This document shows positions 45,121-53,903 of a stretch of DNA of 64,000 nt, piece after piece (position 1 is the first letter of the stretch; each line of letters begins with the position of its first letter). The notes below the pieces were generated by a model. The model saw nothing but the letters and a program-made list of their open reading frames with translations, did not search any database and had not been told where the DNA came from. A program made the position numbers and the translations under genes. Origin of the DNA: Planctomycetota bacterium (lineage in GTDB: Bacteria > Planctomycetota > UBA11346); the NCBI GenBank assembly GCA_016745075.1, contig JADGDD010000003.1, positions 365,906 through 429,905 of the forward strand. Direction: 5' to 3'.

Positions 45121-45480
45121 ATGAATAGTGTACGTACTTTACTTATAGTTTTTTTCCTTGTAGGAATGTTGTTTGGAAGTGCTGTGTGTGTGTTGTTTCT
45201 GGATAATAAAATCGCTACCCATAAAAGCTCTGTGGATATGCCTGTTCTGTCGGTATTAAAGTATATTAAAGAGGATATGAAGGATGGATCTGAGGGAAAA
45301 GTAGAAGTAGCTTATTTGAGGCTTGTAGCTTTAATTGATTGTTTAGAATTATATTTTTATCATGAAGGACCAACCCCAGAATTTAAGCATCGAGAAATCA
45401 TGGAACTCGAAGCTTCTGAAAAACAAGACACACTAGATCTTGACCCATCTGCATCGAATGCGAGCGAGGAAAGAGAGTAG
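45121..45480 (+). CDS. Small single-pass membrane protein, candidate immunity of the orphan tip
   Basis: 119 residues, starting one base after the orphan Rhs stop. A signal-anchor helix lies at about 5-28 (LLIVFFLVGMLFGSAVCVLFL). The rest is a short helical, acidic domain (VLSVLKYIKEDMKDG, VAYLRLVALIDCLELYFYHEG) with an acidic tail. No known family. The position directly behind a toxin-type tip is that of an immunity gene. It faces the periplasm or cell exterior if the helix is an N-in anchor. Confidence 0.7.
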   Translation: MNSVRTLLIVFFLVGMLFGSAVCVLFLDNKIATHKSSVDMPVLSVLKYIKEDMKDGSEGKVEVAYLRLVALIDCLELYFYHEGPTPEFKHREIMELEASEKQDTLDLDPSASNASEERE

Positions 45481-45833
45481 CTGTAGCGTGAGTATTTTCT
45501 GTCCGCGTACTGTCCAAAAAGTTGCGACCATCAGGAACTGTGCTAAAGTAAACTGTTGTGATCTTTCGGTTTGATAAAATCAGCAACATTGTTCTTTGAA
45601 GATTCTATGGTGTGCAGTTATATTGGCGAGAAACTGGGTGGTTTACCAACTACATAAACGATACTCACTGAGCAGAATTGTTTCTACTCAGTAGTTATTT
45701 TCCCAAGGATATCATGCCATTTTTATGTCTCTATCATTTCCCCCACGCTTGTTGTAGGTTATTTTTCCACTGTTTTTTTGTGTTCTTCAAACCTATTTTT
45801 GAAAGGTTTAGCTGTATATTGTATAAGACGGTT
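45481..45833. other. 353-bp intergenic region, no gene seen
   Basis: Between the orphan Rhs partner gene and the convergent AraC gene. There is no convincing coding frame, tRNA or clear terminator. The stretch at about 45490-45560 could be a degraded mobile-element end, but I cannot pair it with another copy in the window. Toward 45780-45830 the DNA is T-rich. Confidence 0.4.
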
Positions 45834-46664
45834 TTATTCATTAACGGTATTGCTGGGAGCAACACGATAAATCTTTTTATAAACTCGAGAGAAATAGAGA
45901 GGGTCGTTGTAGCCAACGGCTCTGCTAATTTCTCCAATGCTTAAATCGCTGCTGTGTAATAGACGATGGGCTTCTCGGCAGCGTTCTCTGGTAATAATTG
46001 CACCAGGACTGTTGCCCAATTCTCGTTTGAATAATTGGTTAATGTAATCTGCGCTTAAATGAAATTCTTGAGAGAGGGTGCTTCTACTTAATGTGTTGGA
46101 AAGGTGTGAGCGAATGTAGGCAATCATGTCATGCATGCGAGGGCTCATACCAGCATCTTGTTGCTTATTATCATGTTTATTCCAGTTGCTTGCTAAACAG
46201 AGGATAATAGATTTTGCAAAAGTATTCATTTGCGTTTCTGCATATGGGCCGGTGGTATTGTAACAATGAGCGCAGAGCTGGAAGAGCTGTCCAATATGTT
46301 TATGGTTATCAGACAGTTTGGTAATATGTTGTGGCTCTGGATGGAGGCGGTAATCTTGTTGTGCCCACGAAGCGCGCGGAATAAGTTCTCCATAAAAACT
46401 ACTCAGCTCGGTGTGTTGTTCGTGGGCACGGAGATGTATTGGAAGATCTGGTGGACAAAAAAGAACGTGCCCTGCAGAAATTTTTTGTTCTTGCCCGTGC
46501 AGAGAGTAAAGCAGGCTGCCGTTGAGAATGCAGACAAAGCGTAAGTCACCACTGCGATGCGGTGCGCCGTACCAGTCTTGTTCCAAGATGCGGTGGCTGG
46601 CGTAATGAATGTGCGGGTCTATGTGTAGGGGAGTGAGGTGTTCCACAATCTCAGTCTTGTCCAT
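45834..46664 (-). CDS. AraC-family transcriptional regulator
   Basis: 276 residues from the ATG at 46664; the frame opens further upstream, but that basic Asn/Lys-rich extension overlaps the divergent HAD gene and is not family-like. An N-terminal cupin-type sensor (PHRSGDLRFVCILNGSLLY, GHVLFCPPDLPIHL) is followed by two HTHs at the C-terminus (STLSQEFHLSADYINQLFKRELG; SIGEISRAVGYNDPLYFSRVYKK). Only 44 bp separate it from the divergent HAD gene, so it likely controls the HAD-PHP pair and itself. Confidence 0.88.
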   Translation of the reverse strand: MDKTEIVEHLTPLHIDPHIHYASHRILEQDWYGAPHRSGDLRFVCILNGSLLYSLHGQEQKISAGHVLFCPPDLPIHLRAHEQHTELSSFYGELIPRASWAQQDYRLHPEPQHITKLSDNHKHIGQLFQLCAHCYNTTGPYAETQMNTFAKSIILCLASNWNKHDNKQQDAGMSPRMHDMIAYIRSHLSNTLSRSTLSQEFHLSADYINQLFKRELGNSPGAIITRERCREAHRLLHSSDLSIGEISRAVGYNDPLYFSRVYKKIYRVAPSNTVNE

Positions 46665-46708
46665 GGATTGCTCGGTACAAGTAGCAGCGTTGCCAGTATA
46701 ATGACAAC

Positions 46709-47323
46709 ATGAAGAACCTTTGTTGTTTTGATTTTGATGGCGTGATTTGCGACTCCTATTCTTTTTTTTATAGGCATTTACAGGCGGCATGTGCGACGGT
46801 GGTGCCAGAATTGTTTTTCACACATGATATGTTTTTATCCTTATTTGTTAATAATATGTATGATGGTTTGATGTCTGTAGGTGTTTCTGAAGCTAGTGTG
46901 AGCCCTTTGCTTGATGAGTTAGAATGGCGTATGCGTGCAGACGGTAAAAAGCCTCATTTATTTATTGGCATGGCAGAAATGTTGAATACTTTAAGTAAGA
47001 AAGCTACGGTTATCGTTATTACATCGAACGTGAGTGGCATTGTTGCGGAAGATTTAGAGCGCGGTGGTGTAAACGGTGTGCAGGCGGTTCTTGGCGGCGA
47101 TGTAGATCGACAAAAAGCTCGAAAGATAAGTAATGCCAGCGAACGTTATCAAGCTGATTGCACGTATTATATAGGCGACACGCAAGGTGATATGCGTGAG
47201 GCTGTTTGTGCTCATGCTATCCCGCTTGGTGTACAGTGGGGGTGGCATAGCGTGGCTGCATTAGAGGAAGCGGGTGCGTCAGATATACTGACTCAACCGC
47301 AAGATATGTTGAATTTATTTTAA
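46709..47323 (+). CDS. HAD-superfamily hydrolase (phosphoglycolate-phosphatase-like)
   Basis: 204 residues. Motif I is CCFDFDGVICDS (nucleophile and acid Asp), motif II is VIVITSNVSG, the Lys lies in DVDRQKARKI, and motif IV is YYIGDTQGDMREA. The alpha-helical cap between motifs I and II is the C1 type. It removes phosphate from a small organic substrate in the cytoplasm, not further assignable. It heads a two-gene unit: the PHP-domain gene starts 13 bp after its stop. It starts 44 bp from the divergent AraC gene. Confidence 0.9.
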   Translation: MKNLCCFDFDGVICDSYSFFYRHLQAACATVVPELFFTHDMFLSLFVNNMYDGLMSVGVSEASVSPLLDELEWRMRADGKKPHLFIGMAEMLNTLSKKATVIVITSNVSGIVAEDLERGGVNGVQAVLGGDVDRQKARKISNASERYQADCTYYIGDTQGDMREAVCAHAIPLGVQWGWHSVAALEEAGASDILTQPQDMLNLF

Positions 47324-47336
47324 GGAGTCTACTCGT

Positions 47337-48965
47337 ATGTTATGTGGAGATATGCATAGCCACACCACGTGGTCCGATGGAGAGGTCAGTCCAGGCCGTC
47401 GAGTTGTGGCAGCTTTACAGGCTGGTTGTAGCCTTATGGCGGTGACAGACCATGATACGCTTTGTGGTTCGATGGCTGCCCGTGCTTTTGCCGGTGCTTT
47501 TCGTTTGCCAATAACTATTCCTAGTGGCATAGAGTTTTCAACAGATAGAGGGCATGTCCTTGTTTTTGGATTACACCATAATCCATATGAAGGACGTAAG
47601 GGAACCGCATTTTCTTTGGTGCGGGAACTTGCAGATGAACAAAATGCGGTGCTGATATTGGCTCATCCTAATTGGAATGCTAATCGTGTTGCATGGGAAT
47701 CTGGTCTTTTGCATCAACAGCGCCTTGCGGGAGATTTTGACGGTTTTGAAATTGTAAATATGGTTGAAGATTATTCCGAATTACTTGCGTATTATGATAA
47801 ATATGGTCCATTTCCGATAAGCTGTGGTAGCGATTCTCATCATTATCCTCATCGCCAAGAAGCACGATTGTGGGTGCCAGTGGAAGGCGGTGATGTAGAT
47901 GGTGTTTTGAAGGCATTACGAAGTGGAACTGTGGCCGTTGAGATATTACCAGATTTAGTGGGCCGTTGTGAATTAGCAGTAGGCAGACATCGATGGATTG
48001 GTGACCCTGCGGTTATTACAGAAGCACAGCAGGAGACTCCGCGTCCTCGCCAACATATGGACGGTTTGCAGATGTACTTTGATGTTGATACCGTTGCCCC
48101 AGAGGAGCACTTAACATTAACGATTGCAGCAGATGAAGAGATGTCTGTTTGTCTCCAATTGCCAGAAGCTGGCATAGATGATGTGATTCACGTACAAGCA
48201 GGTAAGCCATGGACAACCGTTGTGAAAGTGTCTCATGAGCGATGTCATGAATATGTGTATGCAGTGGTGTCACATAAGAATGGGTGGGATATTGCCGATT
48301 GTTATATTGCTCCAGCAGAATGCCCTGTGGTAGACCATGAAGATATGCCACTTGGCGGGCAGCTATTGTCACTGCCACGTTTTTCTGGATGGGATGCATT
48401 GATTCCTCAATCAATACCGTGTGATGCTATTGAGACTGCCTCCTTTCCTGTAGCAGCACAGCAGGCATGGGCATGGGATGAAAAGTATTGTTACTGTCAG
48501 GTGCGGGTAGAGAAGGACATTCACTGCCAGCCACATGAACACGGTGGCTTATGGGAGGGGGATTGTATCCGTCTTGGTATACAACCAGCTCGCAAAAAAA
48601 TAAATATTCAGGATTGGGAAAAAATTAATAAAGAACGGCATCCAATTGCTATCCCTTTAGATGGAGCGCTTGTGAATGGTATACCGATTCTTGCAATCAA
48701 CTGGAAGCAGCATCAAGAAGGGGTCAATGGTAATAGGTTGCAGGTGCTTCAAGATACACAAGGTTGTACCTACCAGTTTACCCTGTGTTGGAGCACTCTT
48801 GGTATACACTTTGATGGAGAAAAAGAAGAGCGGCCACCAGTTTTGAACTGTAATGGTCAGATACATATTCATACAGGCACCCAGTACCTTGGCCATGTCC
48901 CCTTCCGTTCATCAGCAGACTTACAAAGCCCGTCGCGGGAATGGTACTGGAGTTGTGCGGAGTAG
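47337..48965 (+). CDS. PHP-domain metal-dependent phosphoesterase with C-terminal CBM9-like domain
   Basis: 542 residues with AAGGAG before the ATG. The PHP domain (about 1-205) has all four motifs: MHSHTTWSDG (H7, H9), VTDHDT (D38-D40), LAHPNW (about 109), CGSDSHH (about 166). PHP domains hydrolyse phosphodiesters or phosphomonoesters with three metals. The middle (about 235-340) is beta-rich, and the C-terminal part (about 370-542) looks like a CBM9/DOMON-type fold: AWAWDEKYCYCQVRVEKDIH, GLWEGDCIRLGIQ, then FTLCWSTLGI. A sugar-binding module on a PHP enzyme suggests a phosphorylated-carbohydrate or surface-glycan substrate. No signal peptide, which is odd for a CBM-like partner. In an operon with the HAD phosphatase. 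Confidence 0.85.
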   Translation: MLCGDMHSHTTWSDGEVSPGRRVVAALQAGCSLMAVTDHDTLCGSMAARAFAGAFRLPITIPSGIEFSTDRGHVLVFGLHHNPYEGRKGTAFSLVRELADEQNAVLILAHPNWNANRVAWESGLLHQQRLAGDFDGFEIVNMVEDYSELLAYYDKYGPFPISCGSDSHHYPHRQEARLWVPVEGGDVDGVLKALRSGTVAVEILPDLVGRCELAVGRHRWIGDPAVITEAQQETPRPRQHMDGLQMYFDVDTVAPEEHLTLTIAADEEMSVCLQLPEAGIDDVIHVQAGKPWTTVVKVSHERCHEYVYAVVSHKNGWDIADCYIAPAECPVVDHEDMPLGGQLLSLPRFSGWDALIPQSIPCDAIETASFPVAAQQAWAWDEKYCYCQVRVEKDIHCQPHEHGGLWEGDCIRLGIQPARKKINIQDWEKINKERHPIAIPLDGALVNGIPILAINWKQHQEGVNGNRLQVLQDTQGCTYQFTLCWSTLGIHFDGEKEERPPVLNCNGQIHIHTGTQYLGHVPFRSSADLQSPSREWYWSCAE

Positions 48966-49026
48966 CGAAAATTTACCTTAAGTGGTAGACTCCTTATGCC
49001 GAGAATAAAGGTGAGGTAGGTCTACA

Positions 49027-51336
49027 ATGTTTGCGCAACTCATTTATTTTTTGCTCGGGTTGGTTGTGGTGATGAGTTGCTCATCATTTGACCTGCTTTA
49101 TGTGTATGCGGCAGCGCAGGCCTTACTGATGTCGTGGGTTCTTCGTTTTGTCCGTGAACACCATTCACGATGGATTGCTATTGCAGTAACCTGTGTGTTG
49201 CAAGCCAGTGCTGTTTATTGGTGGAGTAGTGCAGCGGGGTTAGACACCAATATGCAATGGGGTTTGATCGTGTTTGTTGCTGGTGCACTGCTTATCAGTG
49301 CAAAGAGATATAGTGTACTGCTTGGCATGAGTATTGCCATTTTACCGATACTTGGGCTTTTGCACACATGGTTGTATCCGTGGATGGGCGGTGATGGCGC
49401 ATCAGGAACACAGCTTTTGTGCTGGTGTGTGTTGGTGTGGCCAATGATGGCGGCGGTGCAATCAGAGAAGGTTTGGAATTGGGTTGTACCTATTGGTTGT
49501 GTCGGTGCGTTTTCTGCCGTGTGGTCCTGTATAGAATTGGCAAACGGACGGGCCGTGCTCATTGCAGATGCTATTGTAGCCAGTTGCATGCAGCCACAGA
49601 TTTTTGTGCTGTCACTGATGGCAGTGGTGATTGTGATGACGGTTGGGTCTGTCGTGATTCGTTCGCGGCCATTTTGGCGTGCCTGTGCATTGACAGGTCT
49701 CCTCTTTGCTGGTGGTTTAGTTGGTTTGGCTTTGATCAGCGGGCCGTGGATAGACGGGTGGCCAAGCAGCGTGCCAATTGGTATTGGTATTGGTATTGTG
49801 GCGACATGTGTAGGGGTTATTGGTATGTTGTGTACTGCACATTCCCCAGAAGTTTTGTCTTATGCCATTCATCGTGTGCTTATTCTTGGGTGTAGTTTAT
49901 CTGTTGTTGCCTTGCTGGCTTTATTGGCAGAGGGCGTTCAGGCAGGGCAGGGCTTTGCTACTGCGCTTGCTGCGAGTGTAGCGCCTTTAGTGTATACTAT
50001 TTTTGCAGCAGTGCTCATTGGTGCTGCGCAGATAATAGCAGCATGGCGACATCGGGCTGGGCATACGCAAGATGTGTACTCGGCATATTTAACACGTTAC
50101 AAACCAAAAAAATTACGTGACTCTGCGTCAGCATATGTTTCAGGATTGCTGAGTGCGCTTTCGCCAGGTGCGCGAGGCTTGTTGTCGGCAGATATTTTTG
50201 TTCCATCTTTTGTTTTTTCTATTGCATTGTTTGCGTTGTATCCAGTGCTCGGTTGGCTGTGGATTCCTGTGGGTGCTACTTTAGTCGGTATTATTGCAGA
50301 GCGCCTTCGTGAGACGTCGCTGTTATTATGGATGGGTGTTAACAGTGGTGTTATGTTGATCGCCTTTTTTGTTTATGGTGCAAGCCTTATTGCAATGTTT
50401 GGTTTAGTTTCGATAGCGGTGGTGGTGGCGTGGATATTTGTTCGTTGGAATGTGTTTCAAGTTGGTTGGGCATATCCTGCAACCTTATTGCCAGTGTGTT
50501 TAGTATGGGTATCGTGGATGGGTATAGCAGATCAACGTAGCGTTGCTATTGTCATGAGTATTGGCCTAGTGGTCTTATGTGCAAATGCTCTGTATGCGGG
50601 CGCTATGCGGTATATTTCTTTGCCAATTACAACTGTTGCCATTCTAGCATTTATGGCCATGTGGATTCCCATGCATGATCGTTTTGTTTTGGCTGCGTAT
50701 GATGATTTGCGTTTCTTTGGAGAATTAGGGGAACATATTATCCGTGCCCCTGCAATGATGCTCATCTTAATGATTATGACGGTCAGCCGCATTCGTCGAT
50801 CACAGCAAGCTATTTGTACGACCAAGCAGTGTCGTTTGTCACTCTTATTAGTTTTAAGTATTGTTGGATCTTTATGGCTTATGGGATATCGACCAAATGC
50901 GGTTGTGTTTATTTTATTGCTCTGTGTGTGTGGTTTATTATTACGCCGAGCTTATCGTGTTCTTGTACAGATGAGTACAGACCATTTGCGCTTAATGGTT
51001 TTTGATGGACTCTTATTTATGTTGGCTTCTGCGCTCATGGCCTTGGGTTCTGCTTGTGAGCAATTATACAGTGGCTCTGCTGCTTTGCAGCATGGCGGCA
51101 TGGGTAATTTTATTATTAGTGCGGAACGAGATATTGGTGCGATCTTTGCAGCAATGACACTCATTGGTGGTATAGCAAGAGGTGGTGCTTACGCTAAAAT
51201 TGCAGTGCAGTATAGCCAGCAGGTGCGTATAAAAATTCAAACCATCTTGGCAGAAAGAAAAGCGGCTCAAGAGGCAGCTCGAGAAGCGCAGGCTTTGGCA
51301 GCTGCATCAGAGAATACGAACACTGATGCAGGCTAA
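49027..51336 (+). CDS. Large polytopic inner-membrane protein, unknown
   Basis: 769 residues with many hydrophobic segments (roughly twenty, from LIYFLLGLVVVMS at the start to IGAIFAAMTLIGG near 730). The last 45 residues are a charged helix, likely coiled coil (VRIKIQTILAERKAAQEAAREAQ), then a disordered Thr/Asn/Ala tail. No transporter or flippase signature is recognisable. The ATG has GAGG about 12 nt and AGG about 9 nt upstream. A short ATTGGT tandem repeat (three units near 49777-49795) encodes IGIGIG in a membrane helix. The neighbours (PHP gene before, hibernation factor after) give no functional hint. Confidence 0.7.
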   Translation: MFAQLIYFLLGLVVVMSCSSFDLLYVYAAAQALLMSWVLRFVREHHSRWIAIAVTCVLQASAVYWWSSAAGLDTNMQWGLIVFVAGALLISAKRYSVLLGMSIAILPILGLLHTWLYPWMGGDGASGTQLLCWCVLVWPMMAAVQSEKVWNWVVPIGCVGAFSAVWSCIELANGRAVLIADAIVASCMQPQIFVLSLMAVVIVMTVGSVVIRSRPFWRACALTGLLFAGGLVGLALISGPWIDGWPSSVPIGIGIGIVATCVGVIGMLCTAHSPEVLSYAIHRVLILGCSLSVVALLALLAEGVQAGQGFATALAASVAPLVYTIFAAVLIGAAQIIAAWRHRAGHTQDVYSAYLTRYKPKKLRDSASAYVSGLLSALSPGARGLLSADIFVPSFVFSIALFALYPVLGWLWIPVGATLVGIIAERLRETSLLLWMGVNSGVMLIAFFVYGASLIAMFGLVSIAVVVAWIFVRWNVFQVGWAYPATLLPVCLVWVSWMGIADQRSVAIVMSIGLVVLCANALYAGAMRYISLPITTVAILAFMAMWIPMHDRFVLAAYDDLRFFGELGEHIIRAPAMMLILMIMTVSRIRRSQQAICTTKQCRLSLLLVLSIVGSLWLMGYRPNAVVFILLLCVCGLLLRRAYRVLVQMSTDHLRLMVFDGLLFMLASALMALGSACEQLYSGSAALQHGGMGNFIISAERDIGAIFAAMTLIGGIARGGAYAKIAVQYSQQVRIKIQTILAERKAAQEAAREAQALAAASENTNTDAG

Positions 51337-51407
51337 TTGAATAATATATTTGTGACGTTTCTAAGCAATGAACCTGTCTGCTTTTTAGTAAGCATGAAAA
51401 TGAACCC

Positions 51408-51436
51408 TTGCGCTCGTGAAAGATAGTCTTTATACT
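51408..51436 (+). promoter_or_regulatory. Sigma-70-type promoter of the hibernation factor gene
   Basis: TTGCGC (51408-51413), a 17-bp spacer and TATACT (51431-51436), about 90 bp before the gene. The expected transcript starts near 51443 and has a leader with two short hairpins (51479-51496 and 51510-51522). Confidence 0.7.
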
Positions 51437-51527
51437 AAAAAGTGACCTCCTTGGGTCTTATCTTACAATCACAGGCATCAACTGCGAGGAGAGTTGAGCT
51501 GCGTTTTACCCCCGGAAAGGGGCTGAC

Positions 51528-51839
51528 ATGGTCGCAATCGATGTAACCGGAGTTCGTTATTCTGTATCAGATAAAGTTAAGGAGTATATTCATACTAAGA
51601 TAGGTAATTTACAGAGATTTCACCCGGACCTACAGCGATTACACGTTACTATTCACGAAGCCGAGCGCCATGGGTACCGTATTGATGTCGATATGCATTT
51701 GCCACACCATAGAGATGTGGTTGCTCATGATACTGAAGATACGGTATATTCTGCCATCGATCATGTAACAGATAAATGTGCTGCCCAGCTGCGTAAGATT
51801 CATGGTAAAGAATCTGCACGCCATCACCATGTACATTAA
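51528..51839 (+). CDS. hpf: Ribosome hibernation promoting factor (short HPF/RaiA family)
   Basis: 103 residues of the short HPF class. It binds the 30S subunit decoding region and helps inactivate or dimerise ribosomes in stationary phase or stress. The fold is shown by VAIDVTGVRYSVSDKVKEYIHTKIGNLQRF, then LQRLHVTIHEAE, and DTEDTVYSAIDHVTDKCAAQLRKI. The C-terminus is His-rich. The start is fixed by AAAGGGG about 5-6 nt upstream of the ATG. That ribosome-binding site lies in a CCCC/GGGG hairpin (51510-51522), so translation could be damped by structure. It has its own promoter and terminator. Confidence 0.93.
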   Translation: MVAIDVTGVRYSVSDKVKEYIHTKIGNLQRFHPDLQRLHVTIHEAERHGYRIDVDMHLPHHRDVVAHDTEDTVYSAIDHVTDKCAAQLRKIHGKESARHHHVH

Positions 51840-51861
51840 TTTTTTGTTATATTAAACGAAG

Positions 51862-51891
51862 AGCACGCTGAAATCTATCGGCGTGCTTTTT
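51862..51891 (+). terminator. Intrinsic terminator of hpf
   Basis: Stem AGCACGCTGA (51862-51871) with TCGGCGTGCT (51878-51887, one G-U pair), a 6-nt loop, then TTTT. It lies just after the hpf stop. Confidence 0.92.
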
Positions 51892-51909
51892 AAATGGCAT
51901 AATCATACC

Positions 51910-51938
51910 TTGTGTTATTGTTGTTCTTTGTGTATATT
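51910..51938 (+). promoter_or_regulatory. Sigma-70-type promoter of cheR-cheB
   Basis: TTGTGT (51910-51915), a 17-bp spacer and TATATT (51933-51938), between the hpf terminator and cheR (ATG at 51978). Confidence 0.6.
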
Positions 51939-51977
51939 ACTCTGTTAAGAACGTAACCTTTAAGGGAATAAGATCAG

Positions 51978-52781
51978 ATGGATGTACCAGCAGATGTATT
52001 TAGTGAAGTTCAAAAGCTCGTACATACCTACATTGGAGTTACGTTAAAATCAGGAAAAGAAACACTGGTGGCCTCTCGTATGGTACGCCGAATGCGTGCT
52101 TTGCGACTAGATGATTCTCGGCAGTATATGAATTATTTGCGTGAGGAAAAAACAGGTGAAGAACTGACGTTGTTTCTTGATGCTATTACCACCAACACCA
52201 CCCATTTTTTTCGAGAACGTTTGTCCTTTGATGTGTGTATACAAATGGTTGAACAGTGGCTTGCCGAGGGGCAAAAAAAATTCAGATTTTGGAGTGCTGC
52301 TTCATCTACAGGGCAGGAACCATTTACTTTGGCAATGATGCTTTTTGAAGTTTTTCAAAAACACAAAGGCATCGACTGGAAAATTCTTGCGACAGATATT
52401 AATACTCAGGTATTAGATCATTGCCGGCAAGGTATCTACGGCGATAATGCGATGGAATCTATGCCAGAGAGTTATCGCAAGCGTTTCTTTACACGTACAG
52501 AAAATGGTGCATGGAAAATCAATCACAACCTTCAGGAGCATATGGTTTTTAATCGGCTTAATCTGGCGAAGCAGCCATGGCCAATGAAAGGCCCGTTGGA
52601 TGTAGTGTTTTGTAGAAATGTTATGATTTATTTTGAAAATGATGTCCGTCACCCTTTATTGGCTGGTATTCATGGTTTACTCAAATCAGGTGGATATTTA
52701 TTTGTTGGTCATGCAGAATCTTTGTCAGGGTTTGTTTCTGATTTCAAAACGATAAAACCGTCAGTGTATTGTAAAGGGTAA
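51978..52781 (+). CDS. cheR: Chemotaxis protein methyltransferase CheR
   Basis: 267 residues. It methylates glutamates of chemoreceptors with SAM. The N-terminal helical domain (about 1-75) ends in ITTNTTHFFRE, the usual CheR signature. The methyltransferase domain has FWSAASSTGQEPFTLAMML, ILATDINTQVLDHCRQGIY and VVFCRNVMIYFE. The length is normal. It is cotranscribed with cheB (22 bp gap). No receptors, CheA or CheW are in the window; the pair may also work in a chemosensory-like pathway elsewhere. AAGGGAA lies upstream of the ATG. Confidence 0.95.
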   Translation: MDVPADVFSEVQKLVHTYIGVTLKSGKETLVASRMVRRMRALRLDDSRQYMNYLREEKTGEELTLFLDAITTNTTHFFRERLSFDVCIQMVEQWLAEGQKKFRFWSAASSTGQEPFTLAMMLFEVFQKHKGIDWKILATDINTQVLDHCRQGIYGDNAMESMPESYRKRFFTRTENGAWKINHNLQEHMVFNRLNLAKQPWPMKGPLDVVFCRNVMIYFENDVRHPLLAGIHGLLKSGGYLFVGHAESLSGFVSDFKTIKPSVYCKG

Positions 52782-52784
52782 TAG

Positions 52785-53828
<1,044 letters not shown>

Positions 53829-53903
53829 TGTTTTGCTCAGAACTCCCGCTTTCTTCTGTGACAGAGCTCTATAGATTTCTCGCCCAGCGCAAAGGAGCGA
53901 GTC

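Noticed and set aside
45490..45560. Possible insertion-element end near CTGTCCAAAAAGTTGCG
   Set aside because: No second copy or inverted partner in the window.
49777..49797. Hexanucleotide tandem repeat ATTGGT
   Set aside because: In-frame unit (two codons) in a membrane helix; length change would not shift the frame, so phase variation is unlikely.
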